Shown here piece by piece: positions 1-12,169 of a stretch of DNA of 64,000 bases. The stretch covers positions 27,358,042 through 27,422,041 of the forward strand of contig CM060734.1 of NCBI GenBank assembly GCA_030704615.1, in the 5' to 3' direction. The first letter of the stretch is position 1. Each line of letters begins with the position of its first letter. The DNA comes from Takakia lepidozioides (lineage: Eukaryota > Streptophyta > Takakiopsida > Takakiales > Takakiaceae). The notes beneath the pieces were generated by a model. That model saw only the letters and a program-made list of their open reading frames with translations. It ran no database searches and was not told where the DNA came from. The translations under genes and the position numbers were made by a program.

Positions 1-1
1 C

Positions 2-3000
2 GTAGTCCTTGGGCAAACTGGCAGAAATTTTGCTGCGGGAATGAGCGGGGGCATGGCTTTTGTGCTTGACAAGGATGGATCTTTCCAATCAAAGTGCAAT
101 CTGGGCTTAGTTGATCTGGATCCCGTGGAGGAGGAAGAAGATGTGATGACTCTGCGTGCTATGATCCAGCAGCATCAGCGAACTACCAACAGTCAACTGG
201 CAAAGGAGGTTCTTGCAAATTTTGAGGAACTTCTTCCAAAGTTTGTGAAGGTCAGCAGATTCAATGTTAATCAGAATCAATGGATGACCAAACCATAACA
301 TAGATAGCATTTGTTCATATCAATTTTGGTTGATAGATCAGCAGCTTACCCACATGGTTGGTAATATCACAAGATTTACTCCATGCATGCATGACTGCAC
401 TGAAGATGAAGTTGACAGCCTATGTTGGGTGAAGGTGTTCCCACGTGACTTCAAGCATGTGGTCAAAGAGATGAAGGCAAAAGAGGCTGCAGCAAGGGCA
501 GAGGAAGCAGAGCTGTCCAAGAAGGATGCTTTTGAGGAGCTCAAGAAACTTGCTGGTGCTGCCGCACTACTTGATGGGAGCCCCACACAGAATGGAGCTT
601 CCGTGATTAAGGTGAATTCAGAATCATGTGCTGCCTTGCTTGACAGGGAATGTGGTCTAGTTCTCTAAGTGTATACCAGCTTTCACGACTTGACTGTGAA
701 GAAGTTTTCCGAGGTTTAATTTGGGGCCTTCTCCCATCCCTCTTAAAAAAATGAATGTAGCAATAAGTGTGGTACTTCACAGACATGTAGCCATTGACCT
801 TGCTAGATTTAATCCTTCTCAAGGGAAATCTCAATATTAAACTCCTGTAGCACTCTTAAAGCAAAAAGCATCACATGTGGAAGATTGCAGCTGGTCCCCA
901 CATGAATGCAAAATTGTGGTTAGGCGAGATATTGAATAGGGAGATGTTGGCACTCTTAGTTGACTTTAGGCAGTCATATCATTGACACCTGTGTGTTGCA
1001 ATGCACTTATCTACTTAGCAGGAGGTTGAGAAGAAACAACGGCCAACAAAGACAATGCATGCTGTGAAGAATGGAGGATTTGTCAAGTATGAGCGTGAGA
1101 CGCTGCCTTCTAGGCCAGTCACAGAACGTGTCAAGAATTGGGGAGAGGTTGTTGCCCATGGCAATCAAGATGAACTCCTCAAAACCCAGTCTGCCCGTTG
1201 TATGGACTGTGGAACCCCATTCTGTCATCAGGTCAATCTCTAAATGCCAAGATTTCATGCTGACAATTAGCTGTGAACACATCCCCCTAAACCAATGCAG
1301 AGTACTAACATGGCGTTCGCCAACTGATTGATATATCTGAAACATGTACATAGATGACTAGATTATCGATTGTCTCTGGTCATTTTGTGCGTAGGTTGAT
1401 GTTGCAGATGACATTCCCCACTTCAATTTCTCGTTGATGTTACAACCACAGAGCATGAGTATGGAACTGATACAACGGCATGTGGGTTGCAGGAGACGAG
1501 CGGTTGTCCTCTGGGCAACAAAATTCCAGAGTGGAACGAGTTGGTGTACCAGGGCAGGTGGCGTGAGGCACTGGACAGATTGCTTGAAACTAACAATTTC
1601 CCTGAGTTTACAGGACGTGTGTGCCCGGCCCCCTGTGAGGGGTCCTGTGTGCTTGCAATCATTGAGAATCCCGTGACAATCAAGACCATGGAGTGTACCA
1701 TAATTGACAAAGCGTTTGAAGAGGATTGGATGGTCCCAAGGCCTCCTGTCAAAAGGACTGGGTATGTCTTCACAGCACCTGTTTGCATGTTCTTCATATG
1801 GTATACGGTCTAGTAGTATTATGCTCTCTCTAGATATTCTTTAAGGCCACAATGTACTCTGGAGGCCTCCATGTATAGCATATCCATGATAACAACCTTC
1901 AATCACCGTCAATGCAGGAAGAAGGTGGCAATCGTGGGCAGTGGGCCAGCTGGGCTTGCAGCTGCCGATCAGCTCAACAAAGCAGGTCACATTGTGACAA
2001 TCTATGAGCGTGCCGATCGAATCGGTGGATTGATGATGTATGGTGTCCCAAATATGAAAACCGACAAGTTAGAGGTAGTACAGCGGCGGGTCGATCTGAT
2101 GGTGGCTGAGGGCATACAGTTTGTTGTCAATGCTCATGTGGGTGTGGATCCCCTCTTCTCTGTCGAGAGCTTGCGATTGAACAACGATGCTCTGCTGCTT
2201 GCTTGTGGTGCGACCAAGCCGAGGTATTCCGAGGATCTATGGAGTACTAGGACATGGTTTATGATGCATTTTGTAGAGTAGATTATCCTTGAGAGCTAGG
2301 CATTATGTATCCAAGTCAAGAATGTATAGATTCACCTGATATACTTCGAAACTCTACTACTAGGAAGCACCATATTTGTTTCATTTAGTCACTAGTACTG
2401 AACCCTGAACATGTCCTGCAGAGATTTGCCAGTCCCAGGCCGTGAGCTGAAGGGCATTCACTTTGCGATGGAGTTTTTGCATTTGAACACTAAAAGTTTG
2501 TTGGACAGCGGGCTGCAAGATGGGAAGTTCATATCTGCAAAGGGGAAGAAGGTGGTGGTAATTGGAGGAGGGGACACAGGTACAGATTGTATTGGAACAT
2601 CAATAAGGCATGGGTGTACCAGCTTGATGAATTTGGAGCTCCTTCCTCAACCCTCTGCATCCCGGGCTCAAGGAAACCCGTGGCCACAGGTAGGGACAAA
2701 ATCTCATCCAATATTTGGGATTGGAGATGTTGTGCAGTTTCTGTGTGGTTCTACTGTGTAGTTCCACTGTACCTTGGGTATTTTGGGCCTCTGATGAGTT
2801 ATGTAATTTCTTTCTCTCTCACTGAAGTCTTCCACTATGAGGATCAGAAATGCTTGGCAGCTTACCTGCACGAGGCCTTCACCCTTAGACAATCACTCAA
2901 GCAATAGTTCTTATTCTTGGCTCTGGTTTTGTTTCCTCTCTCATGTTTTCTTCCATTTTGTCCCATAAGCTCTATGAGCTTTCCGCGGACGTTATAAAGC

Positions 3001-4591
3001 ACCATTTCATTTCATTTCATTTCTCTTAGCTGTGCACCTTCATTTCCCCCTCTTTTACGGTTCTTTTTAAAATGGTTCCTACTGCTCTCTGTCGCTTGTG
3101 TCCTGTGGGTCTTCTGCAAATGTAATGAAGTTCTTCCTTTCTCTTTATCTCCTTCCCTCCTGAGGGCATTGGGGCGGTTCAGGGTGGGCTCCCACAATCT
3201 ACGGATAGAAACTGGCAGATGGGAAAACCTGCAACGGGAGGACCGCCTATGCCCAGCTTGCACCAGGTTTAACCAGGAAACTGTCTATTCCGTGGAACTC
3301 ATCTCTCACTGAAGTCTTCCACTATGAGGATCAGAAATGCTTGGCAGCTTACCTGCACGAGGCCTTAACCCTTAGACAATCCCTTGAGCAGTAGCTGCTT
3401 TTGGGCTGTTTTTTGGCTCTGATTTTGTGCCTCTCTCTTGTTTTTTCCATTTTGTCCCATAAGCTCTTTGAGCTTTCCGCGGACTTAATAAACTACCATT
3501 TCATTTCATTTCATTTCTCTCTCTGTTGCTCCTCACAAAATGATATGTTTAGTTGGGAACAGAGGTAAGTCTGTCAATGAAAGAGACATGGGAGTCCGAC
3601 CCGGAGAATTGTCACTTATATAATAGGTGTATTGGCTCTGAAGCCAAGCTCTGTTGTGATGTCAAAGCAGCAGCTTCTCACTTTCTCTCGCTGCTAGTCA
3701 TCTCGTGTACTTTGCATATGTAGTGATATCAGTACTGCAGGAAATTTCTCCTTCGATTGCTCCTTCACAAATTGTCCACCCTTTTCAGATGGCATACGAT
3801 TATTTTAACTTGAGGGGTTCTGAGAAGGTCAAGGATTTGTTTCAATCAATGTGTGCAGTGGCCACGGATCTTCCGAGTGGACTATGGACATCAGGAGGCT
3901 AAAGAAACGTTTGGGAAAGACCCGCGCTCTTATGAAGTATTGACAAAAAGGTTCATAGGGAATGAAAACGGGGAGATAACAGGGCTGGAGCTCATTCATG
4001 TACAGTGGGGGAAGGATGAAAATGGAAAGTTCCAGATGCAAGAAGTTGCAGGAACAGAAGAAGTAATTAAAGCCGACCTTGTGTTTCTGGCCATGGGTTT
4101 CCTAGGCCCTGATCAAGTAAGTGTTGTTTTTGCACTTTTGCAGTGTGGTTGTTGACCTTTCCGCCTCCTCCTGCATACTGATTGTCTGTCTTGATGTGGG
4201 CATAGAATTACAGTCCCTTTGTTTTGACTTTTAACCTTCACTATTGTGGCAGAACATTGCGGAGAAGTTGGGACTGGAGAGGGATGCACACTCAAACTTC
4301 AAGGCGAATTATGGCCAGTATGCAACCAACAGGCAAGGTGTGTTTGCAGCAGGCGACTGCCGGCGTGGCCAGTCGCTGGTGGTGTGGGCAATCAGTGAAG
4401 GCCGGCAAGCAGCAGCTCAACTTGATAAGTTTTTGATGAAGGAGACATCTGTACCCCTGGAGGAGGAGATTCTCAGATATGTTGCTTTGGGTAATGGGAA
4501 TGGGAGGTCTGTGAGTGCAGGTGCCCAGCATATCCCCGAGAGTCTAAACAAAGCTAAAGAGGAAGCTGGCCTGCCTTCCAGTGAAAGGTGA
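2..4591 (+). CDS. GLT1: NADH-dependent glutamate synthase (GOGAT), 3' part of the gene
   Basis: Makes two glutamates from glutamine and 2-oxoglutarate with NADH; in plants it is plastidial and works with glutamine synthetase. The window opens inside an exon. Exons read by eye: 2-250, 435-611, 1022-1231, 1493-1761, 1918-2223, 2422-2689, 3859-4116, 4253-4591, all GT-AG with matching phases, giving about 691 residues. The first exon is the end of the large-subunit GXGXG domain ([10 protein letters not shown]). Then come the charged linker, the cysteine-rich [4Fe-4S] region ([18 protein letters not shown]), an FAD motif ([15 protein letters not shown]), an NAD(P)H motif ([15 protein letters not shown]) and the late flavin motif [13 protein letters not shown]. 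The full plant enzyme is about 2,200 residues, so the N-terminal amidotransferase and synthase domains lie left of the window. Nothing in these exons is broken. Intron 6 (2690-3858) is long because it carries LINE 3' ends. Confidence 0.97.
2815..3027 (+). repeat. LINE 3'-end fragment with ATTTC tail, copy A
   Basis: Lies in intron 6 of the glutamate synthase gene. It begins with CTCACTGAAGTCTTCCACTA and ends in a hairpin-prone stretch, a TTATAAAGC variant of the polyadenylation signal, and three to four ATTTC units. It is nearly identical to copy B at 3302-3522. A conserved 3' end plus a short simple-repeat tail is typical of non-LTR retrotransposons truncated at the 5' side. Confidence 0.65.
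3160..3522 (+). mobile_element. 5'-truncated LINE, C-terminal coding end plus 3' tail, copy B
   Basis: Reads on the plus strand through the C-terminal part of a LINE ORF2: the segment around 3169-3273 encodes [12 protein letters not shown] followed by RLCPAC, a pattern seen after the RNase H region of plant and algal LINEs with a zinc-binding Cys motif. It continues into the sequence shared with copy A ([16 protein letters not shown]), the AATAAA-containing tail TTAATAAACTACC and ATTTC repeats. Family assignment comes from recognising these motifs. The exact LINE clade cannot be named. Confidence 0.65.
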
Positions 4592-5665
4592 AGAATACAT
4601 GGGTGCCTCGAAACAATGCAGTGAGCTAAATGTGGAAGCTGCAGTGACAGTGATATTATGTCAGAACAAGCTAAGATGGGTCCTGCAACTTTGGGGGATG
4701 AACTTTGGGACTTACTGTCTACATCTCCGGTCTGGTGCCATTCATCAAAAATCATTGGCACATGTATGTTTGGAAAGACAAACGAAGAGCCCTCAGGAGA
4801 TTTGCCAGTGGACACTGTCAGGTGCAGTTCTTGAAGGCAAACTATGTTGCGTGGAAACCCTTCCTGGACATCAGGTGCTATCTCCCTCCGCCCTGTTGGC
4901 CATGCTGTGCCTGTAGTACATGCTGTAGTACGACCACAGCATGACCCTTCACACAAATGACTTTTGAGACGTTCTGGGACAATCAGTTCAATCCCCCAGT
5001 TCTGGCATCTGGTCACTACAAACCAGGATAGGTAAAAATCTCAAGACCAAGCGCATGGGATCTAGACCAAAGGCCATGGTTGTGTAAAATATTAGGGAAA
5101 CCCTGCAAAACAGTTGACGTGCTCCAAAATATTTGGCTTGTTGACTGTTCGCACTCTTAGAATCACTCTTTTCATAGAAAAGCTGCAACATCTCGGACTT
5201 TCGTTTATTTGATGTGAATGTCAAGTAGCTTATGATGTGTTCGTAGTGTAATTGTACCTACATTTGAGAGTACTGGCTAATGAAGGACATTCAAGTCATT
5301 TTCTGTCATTACATTTTGACATGTAGTACATTTTTACAATTCATCGTTCATTGGTGGAGTTGATAGCTCAATTGGCCCAAGGTTTTTGGGCATGTTTACA
5401 TATCAACTCACTTGCCACTGATAGCTGGCTAATATATATGAATGACTAGGTTGAATGGACATCGGCCCTAAATAATTTGAAGTCAGGAGCAAGCAGGACA
5501 TTCAGACACTTTGCTCCACTGTTATTGACAATTCCATTGCTCCAATAAGCTCAAGCTCATCACTTTCTGAACAGAAGGTCAGCATGTCTGTGTGACAGAG
5601 TCCACCCCATCTACAAAGTCTGTGCTGACACAATGTCAATTTTTTCATCCACTACACAACTAGCT
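4592..5665. other. Spacer after glutamate synthase; no gene seen
   Basis: Holds the presumed 3' UTR of glutamate synthase and then AT-rich sequence. Short frames in it (for example 4417-5016 on the minus strand) overlap the glutamate synthase exons or have no recognisable domain. Confidence 0.5.
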
Positions 5666-6169
5666 TCAAAGATAGCTCCACTTCGCTGAGCTCCACTTCG
5701 AGTAGTAAGAAGCATGATGTGTGATAATCCAGGAACCTACCAGACCTTCAGAGCCACAAGTAGCAAGAGGGAGGGGGATGCGGAGCCTTTCTGAAGATCG
5801 TAATAGGTGTGATTTCACCACCGCCAAATTCCTTTTAAGGGCATTTTCAGGCAACCGCTCACAAAGTTTGAGCTGCGCAAACGAGCGAAGCTCCAAGCAT
5901 CTGGTAGCCCAGTTAATAAGAGGACCACAATTTTGGGCAACAGAATCCAATAGGGAGGGGTCCTCATCAACACTCAAAACAACATTATCAATAGGATCGT
6001 AAACGTTGAGACTGTCGATGTAAGATCCAAAATGAGCTCCGATTTCTGGGAGGGAAGCCAAATAATTGTCTGGCAGGAATGGGAGGGCAATGATTCTGGG
6101 TTTGCAGGTGACACCCTTTGAGCCGAATTTCACCGTGTAGAATCCACAGTGTGGGCGGGTGGAAGACAA
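5666..6169 (-). CDS. Unrecognised 167-residue open frame
   Basis: An uninterrupted minus-strand frame of 167 codons between the two host genes. The composition looks protein-like (leucine-rich, with a conserved-looking block LRIPLPLATCGSEGL) but I recognise no domain, signal peptide or membrane segment. It may be an exon of an unidentified gene or a piece of transposon coding sequence, or it may be chance. Confidence 0.25.
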   Translation of the reverse strand: MSSTRPHCGFYTVKFGSKGVTCKPRIIALPFLPDNYLASLPEIGAHFGSYIDSLNVYDPIDNVVLSVDEDPSLLDSVAQNCGPLINWATRCLELRSFAQLKLCERLPENALKRNLAVVKSHLLRSSERLRIPLPLATCGSEGLVGSWIITHHASYYSKWSSAKWSYL

Positions 6170-6616
6170 ACCATGTGATCAAGCTCTTTCTTTCAGTGTG
6201 TGGGTTGAGGAACGTTTGGTAACCCACTCTACTACCCCTATAGTTCTCTCCTCAAATCTCATGAGTCACCTGCATGTACACACGAAATGATATCTTTATC
6301 AATGATTGGGGGAACTCACGCTAGTATGGGAATATGCTTACTCATGGACAGATCTTGTCATTTGGTGATCCAAGAAGGCTGCCATAGTACACAGCGCCAC
6401 CACCGCTCCATAATTCTCCTGCTGTTGCATTTTTCTCTCGCTACTTCTCGTCCTCCAACCGATTTGATCCTCTAGCGCACCTCTGCCCTAAAAGCACTTC
6501 GTCGCTTCGTCTCTCTCTCTCTCTTTCCTTTAGGCTACACGACTCATCTCATGACTCAGGCCTTACCACGGGCAAAGGATGGACGGGCAACATGTATATT
6601 CAGCTTATATTTTCGT

Positions 6617-6636
6617 ATATATATATATATATATAA
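6617..6636. repeat. (TA)n microsatellite
   Basis: About ten TA units followed by an AT-rich run, about 550 bp upstream of the PYD1 start codon. Confidence 0.85.
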
Positions 6637-6659
6637 AACAAAAATACGTAAGAATTTAT

Positions 6660-6842
6660 AGATTACAGTTCAATTGAATTGTCATTTCGCAATTCACTTG
6701 AATTGTAGACTACAATTCAATTGAATTGCAAATTAAGGTTCTTTCCAAGCTGGTTTTTGCAGTTCAAAAACAGTTGAATTGAACTGCAAGGGCAATTCAA
6801 TTGAATTGCGCACTTTTAGGGGGGTGATCAATTGAATTGGGA
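6660..6842. repeat. Cluster of CAATTCAATTGAATTG palindromes
   Basis: The 16-bp perfect palindrome CAATTCAATTGAATTG occurs at about 6711-6726 and again near 6791-6806, with shortened or one-base variants at about 6668, 6690, 6770 and 6828. All lie in 180 bp, 340-520 bp upstream of the PYD1 ATG. They could be degenerate tandem units, fold-back DNA or a cluster of protein-binding sites. A GC-rich run with repeated GGCCTT/AAGGCC words follows at 6858-6960. Confidence 0.7.
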
Positions 6843-7182
6843 TGCATTTCACATCAAGGCCTTTTTGGAATTCCCTAGAAGGCCCCTCGTGTCGGGCCTT
6901 CCTGCCCTCGTCTGCAGGGCCCTTAAATCCAGGAAGGCCCTCCACTCAGGGCCTTCCCCTACACATAACTTTCATGCAAGGTGTCAAGCAACGAGTTGAT
7001 CGCTGTTGTGTTGCGTTGAGACTTGAATAATCGGCACGTAACCAACCTGTGTGCTGAAGATTGTCAAGAGCATCTCTTTGTAGAGCTTCATTGCGCTCCG
7101 GTGATCCTCATTCTGTCTTCCCTCTGCTCCAATTTGCACCTGTGATCGGCTTTGTCGTACTGGGTTCCTTCAGAGGGGTCCA

Positions 7183-10100
7183 ATGGCGGGCTTGGCGAAT
7201 GGATTGCGTTGTCACGCCTTGCAACAAGCCAATTCTGTAGACTTGCGGAAGCGTGCCGTGGTGCACCCCAGGTATGCGAACGCAGAAGTATGCACGGGTC
7301 AGGAGTACCGAGTGCACCTTTTGACACCTGTTTTCCATGCATCGTTTGCTGTTTTTTCACTTCACAGATCCGACTGGAAATCCCTAAATTGCAACCATTG
7401 TGTGCAGCTATGGAGTGGCACGGAGTGGCAGGGTAAGAGTGAGGGCAGCCGTAGAAACGGATGGGCCAGACTTGAGCGTGACAGTAAACGGGTTGCGGCT
7501 GCCAAACCCTTTTGTCATTGGCTCCGGACCGCCGGGCACCAATTACACGGTCATGAAGCGGGCTTTTGATGAAGGCTGGGGTGCTGTCATTGCGAAAACT
7601 GTATGTGTCATTTAATCCCAATTCAGACTGTGTATCTATCTGTGACTCTCTTCTGTCTGTCTTTGATCTCCACTGGCTGTGGTTGAATTGCATCTATACA
7701 CATGGTCGGGGACTCGTCAATTGTGCTTAGTGAAACAATCAGAGCCGTGATTACTAGTTCAATGAACCCCCAGTTGTTGATCCGTAGAAGCAAACCTAAA
7801 ATGACCGAAACAGGAATGTGCACTTTCAAAAGGCCAAATTGCACCTTTGAGTGTGTTCTTCTCAATTTCAAATAAGCACTGGAAGGTCCTAGCAAGGTCA
7901 ATTGAACCCTTCCATTAAGATTGACCGTGTGTCGTCACAATCAGGCACCCAGTAACTCCATGTTCAGAACAATTTTAGACTTGAAACTTGTTTGAAAAAG
8001 TTGGGGTAAATGAGCAGGTTTCACTGGATTCGTCAAAGGTTGTGAACGTGACACCAAGGTATGCACGCTTGAAGGCAGGGCAGGGAACCCCCAAGGAGGT
8101 GATAGGGTGGGAGAACATCGAACTCATTAGTGACCGCCCCTTTGAGACCATGGTGGCTGAAATGCGGCAGCTCAAGCAGGAATATCCGGATCGTGTGCTC
8201 ATTGCATCCATTATGGAGGAGTATAACCGTGATGCATGGGAGGAGATAATTGAGCGTGTTGAAGATGCTGGTGTGGTGCGGGCTGGTAACCCTTTGTCTC
8301 CCATATGTTTATGAATCAGTGTTGGAGTTTGTACTTCTACATGGAATGGATTATATTGGCCTGTTGCTGCTAAGATCTTAAAGAATCCTCTGTGCCACTG
8401 TGACTGGAAATAATCAGGATTCTCAGTTCCATTAGAAGCTAAGGGTGTTGCTTGGTTCCCAAAAATGGTTGTTTATCATCTGACACAAACTTACAAAAGA
8501 GGCAGAAGATGTTGTTTCACAGGTGGGCAAACTGCATACTGTACAGGTCTGGCCTGTGTGAAGAATATTACAATGCTATGATAGTCACAGTCCTCCATCG
8601 CTTGCTGTTTGATTGTTACCCAGGATGCATTGGAGATTAATTTTTCCTGTCCACACGGGATGCCAGAGCGCCGAATGGGTGCTGCCATGGGCCAGGACTG
8701 TGTTCTTCTGGAGGAGGTCTGTGGCTGGATCAATGCTAAGGCAACGATTCCAGTTTGGGCGAAAATGACCCCCAATATCACTGACATCACTCAGGTGCAC
8801 AACCTTGTGTTGGGAGGTGTTGATTCTGTCCCTCAAACAGCTTTCATGTGATTCAGGAAGACTGAAGGACATCAGAGAGAAGGTTCGGTAAAACCGACTT
8901 GCTTGTGACATGCCTGAGCACAAGTTTGGTGCTAGGAACTGTGTGTAATCATTGGTCAGGATGCCTCGGAGTTTCTGCGTTTCCAAGTGAATGTCACTTC
9001 CTCCTGAAATCATTACAGAACTATTCCTGATGCCACATTTGTATTTATGCTGGTATACAGAAAGGAAACGTAGCTGAGTTTAGGTGAACATATTGGAGGC
9101 TGGGTTGGCCTGCAGGTAGAGACATGGCTTGATTTTCTTTCCCTTATGCCTGTTGGGTGATCTGTGGTGGGGTGGTGGGGTAAGATAGCCAGCTTGCACA
9201 GCCTTGCGGGCAGGGTGTGAAGGTGTGTCAGCGATCAACACCATTATGAGTGTCATGGGCATCAACCTCGATACACTGCGTCCAGAGCCTTGCGTGGAAG
9301 GGTGAGGACTTACACTGTACCATTGCCACATCCGTCCTTAGGGATATTTTGTCATTGACTTCTAATTGGATACTGCGCTACCCAACCTTTTGCCAATCCA
9401 GGCATATGGGAAGTATAGTCATTGACTCAACCTGGAACCTGCAGAAGCAGGCTGCTGATGCTGTAGTGGCCTACTGGCGCATCAGCGTCGACCTGGCTAA
9501 AGCAGGTCAGTAGCACCTGTCACACACATCAATGGGGAAAGTGGGGAAGTGGAGAATTTTGACCCCACCCTGGAGAATGGGCCAAAATCCAAAGTGCCCT
9601 GCAACTGTCCCCTTTACATGGTCACATCTTATTTGTATCTGTCATATGAAACATAATCTCCGATACTTAAAACATTAAGACTGCATCAATTTGTAACTGA
9701 TGAATTGCTTACCACTAAAAGTTTGACTATGTAGGCATATCCAGGCCATACCTTGATTTCCTTGATACTTGATGTGTGCAAAAGTGCAGATACTCAACAC
9801 CTGGTGGATACTCATCCAAAGCTGTGCGTCCCATTGCACTAGCAAAGGTGATGGCTATTGCTCAAATGATGAAGAGTGAGTTTCCCAGTGAGGGCTTGTC
9901 CATCTCTGGGATTGGAGGGGTGGAATCCGGTGGCGATGCTGCTGAGTTTATCCTCTTGGGTTCCAACACTGTGCAGGTTTGGTGCCATTCCTGACTTGCA
10001 AACTTGTGAAGTGCATAGCTAACTTCTATACTAATTTGTTGCTTTTTTTTAGGAATGGTTGATAGAAGGGAAAGACTAGGAGCAAATATTCTTCCCTGTG

Positions 10101-10822
10101 GCGATGTGAGTACACACTTGATTTAGTTCCTCTATAGTAAATTTCAATGGACCAGCACTGGCCAAGGTGGCATCTGAAATTGTTTGAGCCTTATCAGGCA
10201 TTGGTTCGGCAGTTCACTGTGAGGGACTGGGAATTGGGCAGGTGTGCACAGGGGTGATGATGCATGGCTACGGGCATGTCAAGACATTGTGCACAGAGCT
10301 GCAAGCCTTTATGGCCAAGCATAACTTTACCTCCATTGAAGACTTTCGTGGGTACTGCACTAACCTGTAATCTGGTACTGGAGTGTTCTCCTCCCGCTCA
10401 TGATTGGTGCAATGACCAGCTGCACATGCCAAAATTCATCAGCTTTCCTTTTCTATGCTTAAACTGGATGTCTTAGATGGGCCTGGTTGAAAGACGTTTC
10501 TCAGCTGGCATATCTTACGCTTCTCTGAAGTCTTTGGAAGAGACATCTAGTGTGATCACCATGTATCTCATCTTCCGGGATGTTGAGCATCTGGTACTTT
10601 TTGCATCTTGTTTAAGGGGTTGTTGTGAACCTGTCAAGCAATCATGCCCTGTGGTAACACTGCAGGGCATCCTTGGAGTATTTCACTACACATGCAGAGC
10701 TTGTGCAGCGACAGAGGGAAGCCATTGAAAAGAAGCAAAGAGTGCGGAAAGGATTGACATCTGACAAAGACTGGACGGGTGAGGGCTTTGTCAAGGAAAC
10801 CGAGACCATGGTGTCTAACTGA
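7183..10822 (+). CDS. PYD1: Dihydropyrimidine dehydrogenase (NADP+), plastid type, complete
   Basis: First and rate-setting step of uracil and thymine breakdown: reduces the 5,6 double bond with NADPH; in plants it is plastid-located. Eight exons by eye: 7183-7271, 7408-7600, 8018-8275, 8624-8794, 9189-9301, 9790-9976, 10242-10351, 10666-10822; GT-AG with consistent phases, 425 residues, matching the usual plant length of about 426. The first ~45 residues are Ala/Arg-rich with few acidic residues, fitting a transit peptide. Flavin-barrel landmarks: NPFVIGSGPPGTNY, AKTVSLD, NVTPRYARL, SIMEEYN, INFSCPHGMPER (with the active-site cysteine), VWAKMTPNITDIT, SAINTIMSVMGI, STPGGYSS, IGGVESGGDAAEFILLG, and the end DKDWTGEGFVKETE. 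Like other plant forms it lacks the N-terminal Fe-S half of the animal enzyme. The start gives the only transit-peptide-like N terminus in frame. No damage seen. Confidence 0.97.
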
Positions 10823-11032
10823 GAACGTCCATTTAGCTTCTCTAGAGGAGCCTGGGATAGGTCTTTGCCACTAGTGAAAGAGGGGTAGACATGAAATAGA
10901 TCCAATGGAAAGCACTAAGGCAACAGTGCATCACCACAAACATGTCGGGGTGTGATAAATTGGGAAAAAGGAATTATCTTCTGCTCATTGTGTGACTCAT
11001 TTTTCTGCAATGTACAGACAATGTAGCTGTAG

Positions 11033-12146
11033 TCAGGTTTGAGTCCGCTTCTGCTCCATCTCATGGTCTTGGCCATGCTTTTTGACATCTGTGCATTGCC
11101 TCTGATGCTGTTTCTTTACCCGTATTCTCTGGTTAACAACAGTAGCTTCAGGTCCCTGTGAGTCTGCTGCAGGTTCTTCCCCTTCTGCATCTCTCTCTTC
11201 CAAACCTTCGTGCTTTTGCAGTCTCATGCCATCTTCGTCACTGGAATGCCATGAAATAATGAGGACAACGAACAAAGCCATAGTCCTACCTCCACTGTCC
11301 AATCTCATGCAAGTTGCTACAAATTTCAAGACCAGATTTCATTGCGTTGGCGAACTACCATTCAAATTTGGAATACAAAAGTCAAAGCACTTCCTTGAGT
11401 AGAGACTAGGAGCAGTGAGGTTGAAGTACCGATGGACAAATTTCAGGCCTTGAGGAGGAATGTGACAGAGGCTAGTTTTTAATTCAAGTCTAATGACAGA
11501 TTTTACATTCTCAGTGCATGAGGTATCGGAAAACGAGTGGTCATTATGCTTTCAAGGAGCTAGCTTTGAAGGAGCTAGCTTTGCTGTCTCTCCTTCACAC
11601 AAAAAAGCAACTTCTATTGCTTGGTAGTTCACTATCTGATATGTTGAGAGGAAAGGGTGCGCACCATGGTGGCTAGCATGAGTGAAATGGATAGGAGATG
11701 CATGGGATGGTCTCGTGAGACATCTCTTCTACACATGGTTCTGTCATTGAAATACCAGTTATCACAATCGACAAGGGAGACAACATAAATCAGTGAGTAG
11801 AACGTAGTGTAAACATGAGTTGGGGAACTTTCACAATCTATTGTTCATTTTGATCTATACACAGTACAGCATCTTTAGTGTCCATCCCTAGTGAAGAAGA
11901 CGAGGTCCACATCTCGCAGCTGGCCGTGTCATCATTTTCCATACTGAGTCCGCCCTCTCTCTGTCCATGCCCATACCTTGCACTCTTGGCATCACCCATT
12001 CTCCTGCGGCGTAGAATTGCCCTGTCTGGATCATGCTCAGCAACGCAGCTTTCAAGGACAAGATACCCTACCCTTCTTCGTTCTGCCTCTGGTACCTTGT
12101 CACTTGGTCCATCACGTTGCTGCGCGTCAGGCCGATCCTGTTGCAA
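11033..12146 (-). CDS. Probable spliced gene of unknown function (two exons visible)
   Basis: Two minus-strand blocks look like exons. The last, about 11243 down to a TGA at 11033-11035, follows a good acceptor (GGCATTCCAG) and encodes a highly charged tail (DEDGMRLQKHEG, RIRVKKQHQRQ). The other, about 12126-11866, follows an acceptor-like GCAACAG and encodes DKVPEAERRRVGY and AILRRRRMGDAKSA, with a possible GTGTAT donor. Upstream exons were not found, and a PIF/Harbinger relic begins about 0.8 kb further on. The 3' end converges with PYD1. I recognise no family; the composition suggests a nuclear, low-complexity protein. The join is inferred. Confidence 0.35.
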
Positions 12147-12169
12147 TCCTCAGTTTGAATGCGCTTGAT

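Noticed and set aside
4417-5016. A 199-codon minus-strand frame
   Set aside because: It overlaps the conserved last exon of glutamate synthase and has no recognisable domain.
7088-7693. A 201-codon minus-strand frame
   Set aside because: Shadow of PYD1 exons 1-2 and intron 1 on the opposite strand.
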